10,259 bases of DNA from Baffinella frigidus (taxonomy: Eukaryota > Cryptophyceae > Cryptomonadales > Baffinellaceae), in assembly GCA_026770585.1 (NCBI GenBank), contig MU646318.1, positions 1,219,349 through 1,229,607 of the forward strand, read 5' to 3'. Position 1 is the stretch's first letter; each line of letters starts with the position of its first letter. Shown piece by piece: positions 9,701 to 10,259 of the stretch. The notes beneath the pieces were generated by a model. It was not told the origin of the DNA and made no database searches. It saw only the letters and a list, made by a program, of their open reading frames with translations. Position numbers and translations under genes: made by a program.

Positions 9701-9900
9701 CCTAAACCCTAAATCCTAAACCCTAAACCCTACACCCTCGAGACTAAATCCTAAACCCCAAACCCCAACCCCCAACCCCCAAACCTCAAACCTCAAACCC
9801 CAAACCCCAAACCCTAAATCCCTAAGCCCCTGAACCCTACACCAAAACCAGGTTGTGGGGCACGAGGTGACGATCAGAACAGACAACATGGAGCTAGCAG
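9..9900 (+). CDS. BBS2: BBS2 gene, internal part, 14 exons (partial at both ends)
   Basis: Joined exons 9-56, 792-848, 2062-2139, 2523-2594, 3550-3603, 4212-4280, 4789-4877, 5329-5391, 6285-6381, 7197-7270, 8427-8490, 8759-8824, 9327-9386 and 9852-9900 give one open frame of about 313 residues. In order they match remembered BBS2: a DIDSDG loop, GWSNG, an F-D-x-A-I segment followed by RMDG, CSVDGE-RGY, a glutamate-rich helix, E-I-KNYE, the GAE strands, PRF-M, an AWL segment, SSLRDDG and a final T-D-N-M-E-L-A. BBS2 is a BBSome subunit that pairs with BBS7 and helps carry membrane proteins in and out of cilia. All introns are GT-AG; exon phases fit throughout (0 except after exons 7, 8, 10 and 14). 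Every exon starts after CAG and with G. The start codon, about the first third and the helical C-terminus lie outside. Identity is family-level recognition without alignment; exon boundaries are inferred from frame, splice sites and homology. Confidence 0.9.
180..316. mobile_element. Short inverted-repeat element, family A copy 1
   Basis: Bounded by CCACGCCAGA and its reverse complement TCTGGCGTGG, 137 bp, no coding capacity. It shares internal blocks with the copy at 2602-2729, such as GGGAATTGACTTT near the right end. A non-autonomous DNA element (MITE-like) is the simplest reading. No target-site duplication was seen. Confidence 0.75.
402..515. repeat. 13-bp perfect inverted repeat pair
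   Basis: CCGCTCTCGAGCG at 402-414 is the reverse complement of 503-515. The 88 bp between are not recognised. It may be a further small element. The rest of 317-600 shows no gene or known repeat. Confidence 0.45.
601..733. repeat. Microsatellites (CTGT)n then (CT)n
   Basis: About twelve CTGT units (601-648) run into a (CT)n tract with TTT and GT interruptions up to 733. A pyrimidine tract in the sense strand just upstream of exon 2. The arginine-glutamate frame on the other strand is an artefact of this repeat. Confidence 0.95.
792..848 (+). CDS. BBS2: BBS2 exon 2 (GWSNG propeller strand)
   Basis: Encodes VIIGWSNGRMEVRKEATGE, corresponding to the LITGWSNGKV part of BBS2, one of its best conserved stretches. 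Acceptor TCAG at 788-791; donor GTAGAG at 849. Phase 0-0, 57 nt. The donor is also the terminus of a foldback element (849-1042). Confidence 0.93.
849..1042. mobile_element. Long foldback element starting at the exon 2 donor
   Basis: 849-890 (GTAGAGCGATTCCGGGAAAT...) is the inverted complement of 1001-1042, nearly perfect over about 40 bp. The arms continue imperfectly inward, so the 194-bp unit can fold into one long hairpin. No coding capacity. Its first bases are the 5' splice site of intron 2, as in introner elements whose termini carry splice sites. The right end abuts a family A element. Confidence 0.8.
1042..1166. mobile_element. Family A element(s), copy 2, compound
   Basis: Begins CCACGCCAGAGG and ends CCTCTGGCGTGG. 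An internal ACGCCAGATCTGGCGT palindrome (1113-1128) means that 1042-1130 alone is also a complete terminal-repeat unit, so two units probably overlap or nest. The left end overlaps the last base of the preceding foldback element. Confidence 0.7.
1259..1337. repeat. Family C fragment (AACGAAATTTACTCCACAAATG)
   Basis: The motif AACGAAATTTACTCCAC and the following ATTACTAG-GTGATCAAAT resemble parts of 2817-2850, 3018-3034 and 3109-3165, and the foldback arms at 6866-6882. One arm of a family C foldback element. Confidence 0.5.
1340..1409. repeat. Family F repeat, copy 1
   Basis: The 70 bp with TCGTTTAGATGGACCGTT as core recur at 5988-6056 in intron 8. Nature unknown; an interspersed repeat shared by two introns. 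Confidence 0.75.
1438..1452 (+). pseudogene. Echo of exon 3 start, copy 1
   Basis: ACCAG|GTGAAAAGCAA repeats the acceptor and first codons of exon 3 (CAG|GTGAAGAGCAA) before diverging. A long open frame from here to 2040 is not a gene: it only threads through exon 3 echoes. Confidence 0.6.
1709..1757 (+). pseudogene. Echo of exon 3 start, copy 2
   Basis: Reads as exon 3 codons 1-11 with two changes, then lacks nine bases (one of two GCG-GCGATC units), then continues through ATCATGTT and, weakly, GACC. The CAG acceptor is changed to AAG. A weaker match, AAGGACAGCTTTGAC, lies at 1620. Confidence 0.8.
1888..1925 (+). pseudogene. Echo of exon 3 start, copy 3
   Basis: ACCAG|GTGAAGAGCAAGGGC... 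matches exon 3 for about 33 nt with few differences, including the acceptor. It is followed by a 62-bp family A copy and then the real exon. Confidence 0.85.
1948..2009. mobile_element. Minimal family A element (62 bp), copy 3
   Basis: CCACGCGACAC...CCTGGCGTGG, preceded by TTTTGTA. It aligns over its length with 3485-3545, also preceded by TTTTTGTA. Each lies between an exon echo and the true exon (exon 3 here, exon 5 there). Confidence 0.6.
2062..2139 (+). CDS. BBS2: BBS2 exon 3 (F-D-x-A-I / RMDG segment)
   Basis: The 26 codons read VKSKDSFDTAIAAI then MFGDLRMDGRPQ, matching the IFKDNFSSAIAGV and DYRMDGHIQ segments of BBS2. Acceptor TCAG at 2058-2061; donor GTTAAT at 2140. Phase 0-0. Its first 15-45 nt recur at least three times in intron 2 (1438, 1709, 1888). 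Confidence 0.94.
2142..2272. repeat. (TTTA)n then (TTTG)n microsatellite
   Basis: AT-rich TTTA units with interruptions run to about 2247, then seven TTTG units, which lead directly into TTTAGGG. Confidence 0.95.
2270..2432. repeat. Head-to-head telomere-like arrays
   Basis: 2270-2311 reads TTTAGGG/TGTAGGG/TTCAGGG on the + strand; after a 12-bp spacer 2324-2432 reads CCCTGAA/CCCTAAA/CCCTACA. It is the only place in the window where the telomere-like motif is in the G-rich orientation on the sense strand. The halves can pair. Confidence 0.9.
2440..2490. repeat. (AATAC/AATAAT) short tandem repeat
   Basis: ATAATACAAT units repeated about five times, AT-rich, between the telomere-like array and the acceptor of exon 4. 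Confidence 0.85.
2523..2594 (+). CDS. BBS2: BBS2 exon 4 (CSVDGE-RGY, end of propeller)
   Basis: Begins VIVCSVDGEVRGYVQQ and ends SRSEE; CSVDGEVRGY matches the end of the BBS2 propeller very closely. Acceptor GGCAG at 2518-2522; donor GTCTCT at 2595, weak after the GT. Phase 0-0. The last 40 nt are repeated at 2728-2768 beyond a 128-bp element. A GTATGT inside the exon (2558) looks like a donor, but using it with the acceptors in the second copy breaks the frame, so the read-through to 2594 is preferred. Confidence 0.88.
2602..2729. mobile_element. Family A element, copy 4, between two exon 4 end copies
   Basis: CCACGCCAGA at 2602-2611 and TCTGGCGTGG at 2720-2729 bound 128 bp related to 180-316. 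It is flanked by 2557-2597 and 2728-2768, two 41-bp direct copies of the end of exon 4 and its donor that differ at five central positions. Confidence 0.88.
2728..2768 (+). pseudogene. Echo of exon 4 end
   Basis: Repeats 2557-2597, keeping the frame: YVQQAGVTWSEE against YVQQAGASRSEE, followed by GTC in both. It lies inside intron 4 if the 2595 donor is used. Confidence 0.88.
2802..3068. mobile_element. Family C foldback element, copy 1, interrupted
   Basis: AAAGCCTTTCG...CCAACGAAATT (2804-2830) is inverted at about 3038-3066 as AATTTCATTTGGCAGAAAGGTTT. A family B element sits in its middle. A third similar stretch (3109-3165) follows, so further copies are probably overlaid. Confidence 0.6.
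2850..3018. mobile_element. Family B element, copy 1 (nested)
   Basis: CCACACAG...CTACGAAGGG at the left and CCCTTCGAAGTCCGCTGTGTGG at the right; strongly similar over its whole length to 7829-7992, sharing CCTTATCTGTAGGAA and GGGTTGCCTACCGTAG. About 169 bp, no coding capacity, nested in family C copy 1. Confidence 0.85.
3247..3279 (+). pseudogene. Echo of exon 5 start, copy 1
   Basis: CAG|GTGAGGGAGGCAGAGGAG reads VREAEEQDLVA against VKEAEEEDLVI in the exon, then stops matching exactly where the family D element begins. Confidence 0.88.
3279..3396. mobile_element. Family D element, copy 1, between exon 5 copies
   Basis: TGCTATCTTACGCC and the inverted AAAATAGCATA lie near the left; GGAAGCCTTAAGAAGCGGGA and ACAGATTCTG are shared with 10040-10160. 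It lies exactly between two exon 5 echoes and supplies the AATCAG before the second. Confidence 0.75.
3397..3441 (+). pseudogene. Echo of exon 5 start, copy 2
   Basis: CAG|GCGAAGGAGGCTGAGGAG reads AKEAEEEDLVIGLNR, 15 codons parallel to exon 5, then diverges. It lacks the KQ|GT end of the exon, so it is judged a decayed copy rather than the exon. Confidence 0.85.
3485..3545. mobile_element. Minimal family A element (61 bp) next to exon 5 acceptor
   Basis: CCACGAAAAACTT...GTCCTGGCGTGG, followed immediately by TCAG|GTGAAG of exon 5. It aligns with 1948-2009. The element ends four bases before the exon, so its terminus forms part of the 3' splice region. Confidence 0.65.
3550..3603 (+). CDS. BBS2: BBS2 exon 5 (acidic helix of linker)
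   Basis: Encodes VKEAEEEDLVISLNQQKQ, matching the AEQDLIRELSQKKQ helix that follows the propeller in BBS2. Acceptor TCAG at 3546-3549; donor GTTATC at 3604; phase 0-0. Two earlier copies of this exon (3247 and 3397) lack a donor at the matching place, so this third copy is taken as the functional one. Its 3' end is echoed at 3773-3780. Confidence 0.85.
3633..3767. mobile_element. Unnamed element between duplicated exon 5 ends
   Basis: TTTGAGCCTCACCC at the left, GCGCTCAAA at the right; flanked by two roughly 33-bp direct repeats (3600-3632 and 3771-3803) of the form AACAG-G-x-x-ATCAGCCCCACCC-GCCGAA-CAG. The flanking repeat includes the last bases of exon 5 and its donor. Confidence 0.6.
3863..4131. 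mobile_element. Family B-like degenerate copy with TATTCACGAAATCCC repeats
   Basis: Begins CCCATACATCGGGCTACGGA and runs to GTGTGTGGGC near 4125; internal blocks ATGTCCCTA and GGCCTACCG echo family B. The motif TATTCACGAAATCCCTTTG recurs five times from 3989 to 4199 with variation. A short open frame over 4043-4316 only crosses these repeats and exon 6. Confidence 0.55.
4212..4280 (+). CDS. BBS2: BBS2 exon 6 (coiled-coil linker)
   Basis: Begins ELLCEIKNYEDNMRHM and ends GQMKQ, matching the LLLELRNYEENAK helix of BBS2. Acceptor GGCAG at 4207-4211; donor GTGCCA at 4281; phase 0-0. With exon 5 it forms the helical linker between propeller and GAE domain. No clear intronic echo of this exon was seen. 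Confidence 0.92.
4283..4560. repeat. Telomere-like array of intron 6
   Basis: CCCTAAA-type 7-mers with blocks of the variants CCATAAA/CCATACA (4361-4436) and CCCCAAA. It starts a few bases after the exon 6 donor and ends at the acceptor of the exon 7 echo. Confidence 0.95.
4562..4606 (+). pseudogene. Echo of exon 7 start
   Basis: CAG|GGGGAGGGGCAGCTAATC reads GEGQLIMIPVDPDVT against GEGQLIMIPVDTDVT. Differences are mostly at third positions. It has an acceptor at the end of a telomere-like array, but no donor at the matching place. Confidence 0.9.
4640..4788. repeat. Family G repeats before exon 7
   Basis: Three or four units of the type GAACCGGTGCGGTTTCGTGTG...GGACGCGACACC, ending GTGTGCAG as the exon 7 acceptor. 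The same family fills 9050-9326 and supplies the exon 13 acceptor. Confidence 0.85.
4789..4877 (+). CDS. BBS2: BBS2 exon 7 (GAE domain, first strands)
   Basis: Begins GEGQLIMIPVDTDVT and ends GSEKNVTL plus two bases of an Arg codon. It corresponds to the IIPANTRLHTTLSV segment that opens the GAE domain. Acceptor GTGCAG at 4783-4788, provided by a G-family repeat; donor GTCTCG at 4878. Enters in phase 0, leaves with CG, which joins the first G of exon 8 to give Arg. A 45-nt partial copy lies upstream at 4562. Confidence 0.9.
4878..5140. repeat. 87-bp tandem repeat containing exon 7 end
   Basis: GCGAAGCGTTGTG recurs at 4919, 5006 and 5093, a period of 87. Each unit holds CCCCCGCAG|AACGCTCCG|GTCTC (the last AACGTCACACTTCG), a copy of the final bases of exon 7 and its donor between an AG and a GT. 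Three units, no coding role. Confidence 0.92.
5249..5327. repeat. Telomere-like array abutting exon 8 acceptor
   Basis: GAAACCCTG, CCCGAAA and CCCTAAA units, ending CCCTGAAACAG|G at exon 8. The 108 bp before it (5141-5248) show nothing recognisable. Confidence 0.9.
5329..5391 (+). CDS. BBS2: BBS2 exon 8 (GAE domain, S-T-x-x-R-x-V-x-x-F-A)
   Basis: After completing the split Arg codon it reads VATNNSTVVRGVVVFADQLF, matching [20 protein letters not shown] of BBS2. Acceptor ACAG at 5325-5328, directly at the end of a telomere-like array; donor GTCCGT at 5392 after GC, which joins the first G of exon 9 to give Ala. Confidence 0.92.
5406..5474. repeat. Homogeneous (CCCGAAA)n block
   Basis: Nine to ten unbroken CCCGAAA units just after the exon 8 donor. 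A telomere-like variant that has expanded locally. Confidence 0.95.
5508..5536 (+). pseudogene. Echo of exon 9 start, copy 1 (short)
   Basis: TTCAG|GGGGGGAATCGTTGTTCG, then leaves the exon at TGTTGTCC. Confidence 0.75.
5540..5640. repeat. Telomere-like (CCCTAAA)n array
   Basis: About ten near-perfect CCCTAAA units, ending CCCTAAACCAG|G at exon 9 echo copy 2. Confidence 0.95.
5642..5690 (+). pseudogene. Echo of exon 9 start, copy 2 (long)
   Basis: Reads EESLFVCPKEQTSELQ against GESLFVCPKEQNSELL in the exon, frame intact over 16 codons, with acceptor CCAG. Confidence 0.9.
5756..5786 (+). pseudogene. Echo of exon 9 start, copy 3 (short)
   Basis: GCAG|GGGGGAGTCGATGTTCG then TGTTGTCCGAAGTCC. 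Nearly identical to copy 6. Confidence 0.8.
5840..5902 (+). pseudogene. Echo of exon 9 start, copy 4 (longest)
   Basis: ATCAG|G then RESLLVCTPSKEQNSELLVL, one codon longer than the exon, frame intact for 20 codons. Confidence 0.88.
5988..6056. repeat. Family F repeat, copy 2
   Basis: Matches 1340-1409 over about 69 bp (GTTTAGATGGACCGTT core). Confidence 0.75.
6090..6147 (+). pseudogene. Echo of exon 9 start, copy 5 (with stop)
   Basis: GCAG|TGGGGAATCGTTGTTCG, then ACCAAAG-TAG-CAGAAC: an in-frame stop shows that it cannot serve as the exon. Confidence 0.85.
6201..6230 (+). pseudogene. Echo of exon 9 start, copy 6 (short)
   Basis: GCAG|GGGGGAGTCGCTGTTCG then TGTTGTCCGAAGTCC, 84 bp before the functional exon 9. 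Confidence 0.8.
6285..6381 (+). CDS. BBS2: BBS2 exon 9 (GAE domain)
   Basis: Begins (A)GESLFVCPKEQNSELLVP and ends VEVQLNIK; it matches the GES...VHPS...IPIVPPKDVPVDLHLK segment of BBS2. Acceptor ATCAG at 6280-6284; donor GTCATC at 6382. Enters after two bases of an Ala codon, leaves in phase 0. It is the only one of seven start copies in this region that runs on intact to a donor. The start is echoed six times upstream and the end twice downstream. Confidence 0.93.
6391..6590. repeat. CCCGAAA-type array with two echoes of exon 9 end
   Basis: CAGCTGAACTACAAG|GCCACTG (from 6478) and CAGCTGCACTACGAG|GTCACTG (from 6532) parallel the exon 9 end CAGCTCAACATCAAG|GTCATCC. They sit in a 54-bp tandem unit with ACTGTACCACTGAACCCCG, separated by telomere-like 7-mers. 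Confidence 0.75.
6644..6819. mobile_element. Foldback element, family C copy 2
   Basis: GGTTTCTCACTAGTTAACACGAT and TTTTAGTCAACTTGTGTAGTA in the left arm are inverted in the right arm (6743-6819, ending ACTAATGAGAGACC). 176 bp, almost all stem, no coding capacity. Confidence 0.8.
6820..6961. mobile_element. Foldback element, family C copy 3, directly adjoining
   Basis: Arms 6820-6882 and 6899-6961 (TTTATCCGGGGAAcCCTATTT and its complement) are almost perfect inverses, with a 16-nt AT-rich loop. It shares the ACTACACAA-type inner motif with the neighbour. Confidence 0.88.
6990..7150. repeat. CCTAAAGTCAACGCC imperfect repeats
   Basis: AAGTCAACGCC-CGGGCT-CTAAAGT occurs at about 6998 and 7110, with shorter forms between. 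No gene seen. Nature unknown. Confidence 0.6.
7152..7193. repeat. Echo of exon 10 acceptor plus short array
   Basis: GAACAG|GTTATAAACCC at 7152 repeats the exon 10 junction GAACAG|GTTATGAT; three CCCTAAA units lie between the two. Confidence 0.65.
7197..7270 (+). CDS. BBS2: BBS2 exon 10 (end of GAE / start of platform, PRF-M)
   Basis: Begins VMIGQRNSAIFHVKE and ends KMPRFT plus AT; it matches AFVGYRSSTQFHVFE...LPRFSMY of BBS2. Acceptor ACAG at 7193-7196; donor GTGCTC at 7271. AT joins the first G of exon 11 to give Met, so PRFTM-Y mirrors PRFSM-Y. Confidence 0.93.
7281..7380. repeat. CCCGAAA array with echoes of exon 10 end
   Basis: TTTACCATGTGCTACCC (7325) and TGTACAATATGCTACCC (7356) recall the exon 10 end and donor TTTACAAT|GTGCTCA, among CCCGAAA-type units. 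Confidence 0.6.
7404..7680. mobile_element. Long-TIR element with 9-bp direct repeat flanks
   Basis: TGATTACCC occurs at 7395-7403 and 7681-7689. Inside, long imperfect inverted arms (CTCGAAGATATTGT...CCGCGCGGAAT...GGTCAGG at left, complement at 7597-7665), with a further GTGCTAT/ATAGCAC pair in the centre. 277 bp, no transposase. Long TIRs and 9-bp duplication fit a Mutator-like non-autonomous element; the outermost arm ends do not match well. Confidence 0.7.
7733..7800. repeat. Echo of exon 10 end, then telomere-like units
   Basis: CACAATGTGCTCATAACCTCTGAACCC matches 7265-7291 (exon 10 end, donor and first intron bases) with two or three changes; the two copies lie either side of the long-TIR element. 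Confidence 0.8.
7829..7992. mobile_element. Family B element, copy 2
   Basis: CCACACAGCGGGTTACGAAGGG at the left, CCCTTCGAAGTCCGCGCTGTGTGG at the right; full-length match to 2850-3018. About 164 bp. Confidence 0.88.
8072..8270. repeat. Telomere-like array of intron 10, ending in (CCCTACA)n
   Basis: Mixed CCCCGAA, CCCTGAA and CCCTAAA units, broken at 8135-8180 by unrecognised sequence, ending with five homogeneous CCCTACA units. 7993-8071 is unremarkable. Confidence 0.9.
8271..8321 (+). other. GC-rich exon-like island between arrays
   Basis: GCGGAGCTGATCCAGAGG...TCGCAG|GTCCGC looks like an exon end with a donor; one frame reads AELIQRARSQ. It does not fit between exons 10 and 11 in frame from the only AG (8278). 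It resembles the start of exon 12 (ASLISK) weakly. Confidence 0.35.
8322..8417. repeat. Telomere-like array, degenerate, before exon 11
   Basis: CCCTAAA and CCCTGAC units grade into A-rich ACACCAAACACCAAACACC up to the exon 11 acceptor region. Confidence 0.8.
8427..8490 (+). CDS. BBS2: BBS2 exon 11 (platform domain)
   Basis: Reads (M)YVPKPLDQLVKPQGNVAF then TLP, corresponding to MYALTSLDP...SYVNFTI of BBS2. Acceptor TTCAG at 8422-8426; donor GTAAAC at 8491; leaves in phase 0. The exon itself opens with GTATGT, a good donor, making CAG|GTATGT a possible ratchet point for recursive splicing. Confidence 0.85.
8493..8757. repeat. Telomere-like array that makes up intron 11
   Basis: From three bases inside the donor to the acceptor (CCCTAAACCAG|G) intron 11 consists of 7-nt units: CCCTAAA, CCCCAAA and a homogeneous (CCCTACA)n block at about 8600-8667. 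Nothing else is in the intron. Confidence 0.97.
8759..8824 (+). CDS. BBS2: BBS2 exon 12 (platform domain, AWL)
   Basis: Begins ASLISKIPAWLNADF and ends ETQKQ, matching the ERAQRVVVWLGQNF segment of BBS2. Acceptor ACCAG at 8754-8758 is the last bases of a telomere-like array; donor GTGCGG at 8825; phase 0-0. The frame stays open past the donor as far as a stop at 8858, so the boundary rests on the join to exon 13. Confidence 0.82.
8866..8985. repeat. Two small hairpins in intron 12
   Basis: CTACTGT/ACAGTAG (8881-8901) and GTCTACG/CGTAGAC (8912-8950) are short inverted pairs. No gene or known element recognised in 8825-9050. Confidence 0.4.
9050..9326. repeat. Family G repeats before exon 13
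   Basis: Five or so units with GAACCGGTGCGGTTTCGTGTGT and GGACGCGACACCCTGAA. Two units end GTGTGTGCACAG, once before the exon 13 echo and once before exon 13. A 165-bp tandem period links the two. Confidence 0.88.
9162..9203 (+). pseudogene. Echo of exon 13 start
   Basis: GCACAG|GACAAGGATTTCGCG reads DKDFAIGLSSLRDD against DEDFAIGLSSLRDD. Three differences in 42 nt, two of them synonymous. It ends in TGAACC where the exon continues, so it has no donor. Confidence 0.92.
9327..9386 (+). CDS. BBS2: BBS2 exon 13 (platform domain, SSLRDDG)
   Basis: Reads DEDFAIGLSSLRDDGPVIVQ, matching APFQVCFTSLRNGGHLHI of BBS2. Acceptor GCACAG at 9321-9326, provided by a G-family repeat; donor GTGCGC at 9387; phase 0-0. 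The first 42 nt are present in a second copy at 9162-9203 that lacks a donor. Confidence 0.9.
9419..9590. mobile_element. Short element with 20-bp terminal inverted repeats
   Basis: ACTACGCGGGAGGGCTGAAC at 9419-9438 and GTTCAGTTCTCCCGCGTAGT at 9571-9590 are inverse complements except for two bases. 172 bp, AT-rich centre, no coding capacity, no clear target-site duplication. Confidence 0.82.
9643..9653 (+). pseudogene. Possible short echo of exon 14 start
   Basis: GGTTGTGGGGC repeats the exon 14 junction (CAG|GTTGTGGGGC), though the base before is C, not A. Short enough to be chance were it not for the general pattern. Confidence 0.5.
9651..9850. repeat. Telomere-like array of intron 13
   Basis: CCCTAAA units, then CCCCAAA/CCCCCAA and CCTCAAA blocks, ending close to the exon 14 acceptor. 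Confidence 0.95.
9852..9900 (+). CDS. BBS2: BBS2 exon 14 (T-D-x-x-x-L-A-G, last in window)
   Basis: Reads VVGHEVTIRTDNMELA plus one base, matching KLSGEITINTDDIDLAG of BBS2. Acceptor CCAG at 9848-9851 follows a telomere-like array; donor GTTCGT at 9901 leaves phase 1, as needed for the conserved Gly. Downstream helices of BBS2 are not found before the end of the window. Confidence 0.9.
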
Positions 9901-10039
9901 GTTCGTCTTCACCCCAAAGTTGACGGATTTTTATCACTACCCAGCATGTCAACTTACGAATAGTCCAGCCAACCCGACTGAGGCAGAGCTATGAGGATAG
10001 CAGAACCCGGATCTGTTCTCGGACTATACCATAATCTAT

Positions 10040-10174
10040 CCTGATTTATGCTATCCTGAGCCTTAATTGTGTGCCGAAAATAGCATATACACACCCTTAT
10101 CTTCAGCGATGGAAGCCTTAAGAAGCGGGACAGATTCTGTCTTTTTCCGAAATTAGATTCGGTGCACCGAATCT
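10040..10174. mobile_element. Family D element, copy 2
   Basis: Shares TATGCTATC, AAAATAGCATAT and GGAAGCCTTAAGAAGCGGGA-CAGATTCTG with 3279-3396. Ends in a perfect 20-nt palindrome, AGATTCGGTGCACCGAATCT (10155-10174). Confidence 0.75.
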
Positions 10175-10220
10175 TTTTGTTTTTCACGGCATCACGGAGG
10201 CTCCCACGGACCTTTCCGCG

Positions 10221-10259
10221 CCCCAAACCCCAAACCCCAAACCCCACACCCCAAACCCC
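10221..10259. repeat. Telomere-like (CCCCAAA)n array at window end
   Basis: Five CCCCAAA-type units, continuing past the window edge within intron 14. Confidence 0.9.

Noticed and set aside
1-10259. tRNA, rRNA or other structured RNA genes
   Set aside because: No cloverleaf or rRNA motif was seen; the hairpins found belong to foldback elements.

Overview
The window holds an internal stretch of one eukaryotic protein-coding gene on the + strand, recognisable as BBS2, a subunit of the BBSome, the coat-like ciliary trafficking complex. Fourteen short exons (48-97 nt, 940 coding nt, about 313 residues, roughly 9% of the window) can be joined through GT-AG introns in a consistent frame. They run from the last part of the N-terminal beta-propeller, through the helical linker and the GAE (adaptin-ear-like) domain, into the platform domain. 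The N-terminal and C-terminal parts lie outside. I recognised it by matching translated islands, in order, to remembered human BBS2; no alignment was run.

The organism is a ciliated eukaryote with very small exons and long, repeat-packed introns. The 7-nt telomere-like repeat in the introns (CCCTAAA on the + strand, TTTAGGG on the other) is the plant-type telomere motif of green algae, cryptophytes, dinoflagellates and related lineages, so a flagellated microalga is the best guess. Species cannot be told from this window.

Layout: exon 1 (9-56); intron 1 with a short inverted-repeat element and (CTGT)n/(CT)n microsatellites; exon 2 (792-848); intron 2 with a long foldback element starting exactly at the donor and several copies of the start of exon 3; exon 3 (2062-2139); intron 3 with (TTTA)n/(TTTG)n and an inverted pair of telomere-like arrays; exon 4 (2523-2594); intron 4 with mobile elements lying between duplicated pieces of exons 4 and 5; exon 5 (3550-3603); exon 6 (4212-4280); intron 6 with a partial exon 7 copy; exon 7 (4789-4877); intron 7 with an 87-bp tandem repeat; exon 8 (5329-5391); intron 8 with six decayed copies of the start of exon 9; exon 9 (6285-6381); intron 9 with two copies of the end of exon 9 and two adjoining foldback elements; exon 10 (7197-7270); intron 10 with a long-TIR element and an intronic-family copy; exon 11 (8427-8490); intron 11, almost pure telomere-like repeat; exon 12 (8759-8824); intron 12 with a partial copy of exon 13; exon 13 (9327-9386); intron 13; exon 14 (9852-9900); and the start of intron 14.

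The most striking feature is that introns repeatedly contain 10-60 nt echoes of the edge of the neighbouring exon, usually with its splice acceptor, separated from the real exon by a mobile element, a tandem repeat or a telomere-like array. The pattern looks like insertion into or next to exons accompanied by long local duplication, so that the reading frame survives and the intron grows. Together with telomere-like arrays abutting many acceptors and a foldback element whose terminus supplies a donor, this suggests an unusual route of intron birth and expansion (introner-like, but with exon-edge duplications far longer than ordinary target-site duplications). No RNA genes, CRISPR arrays or independent second gene were found.
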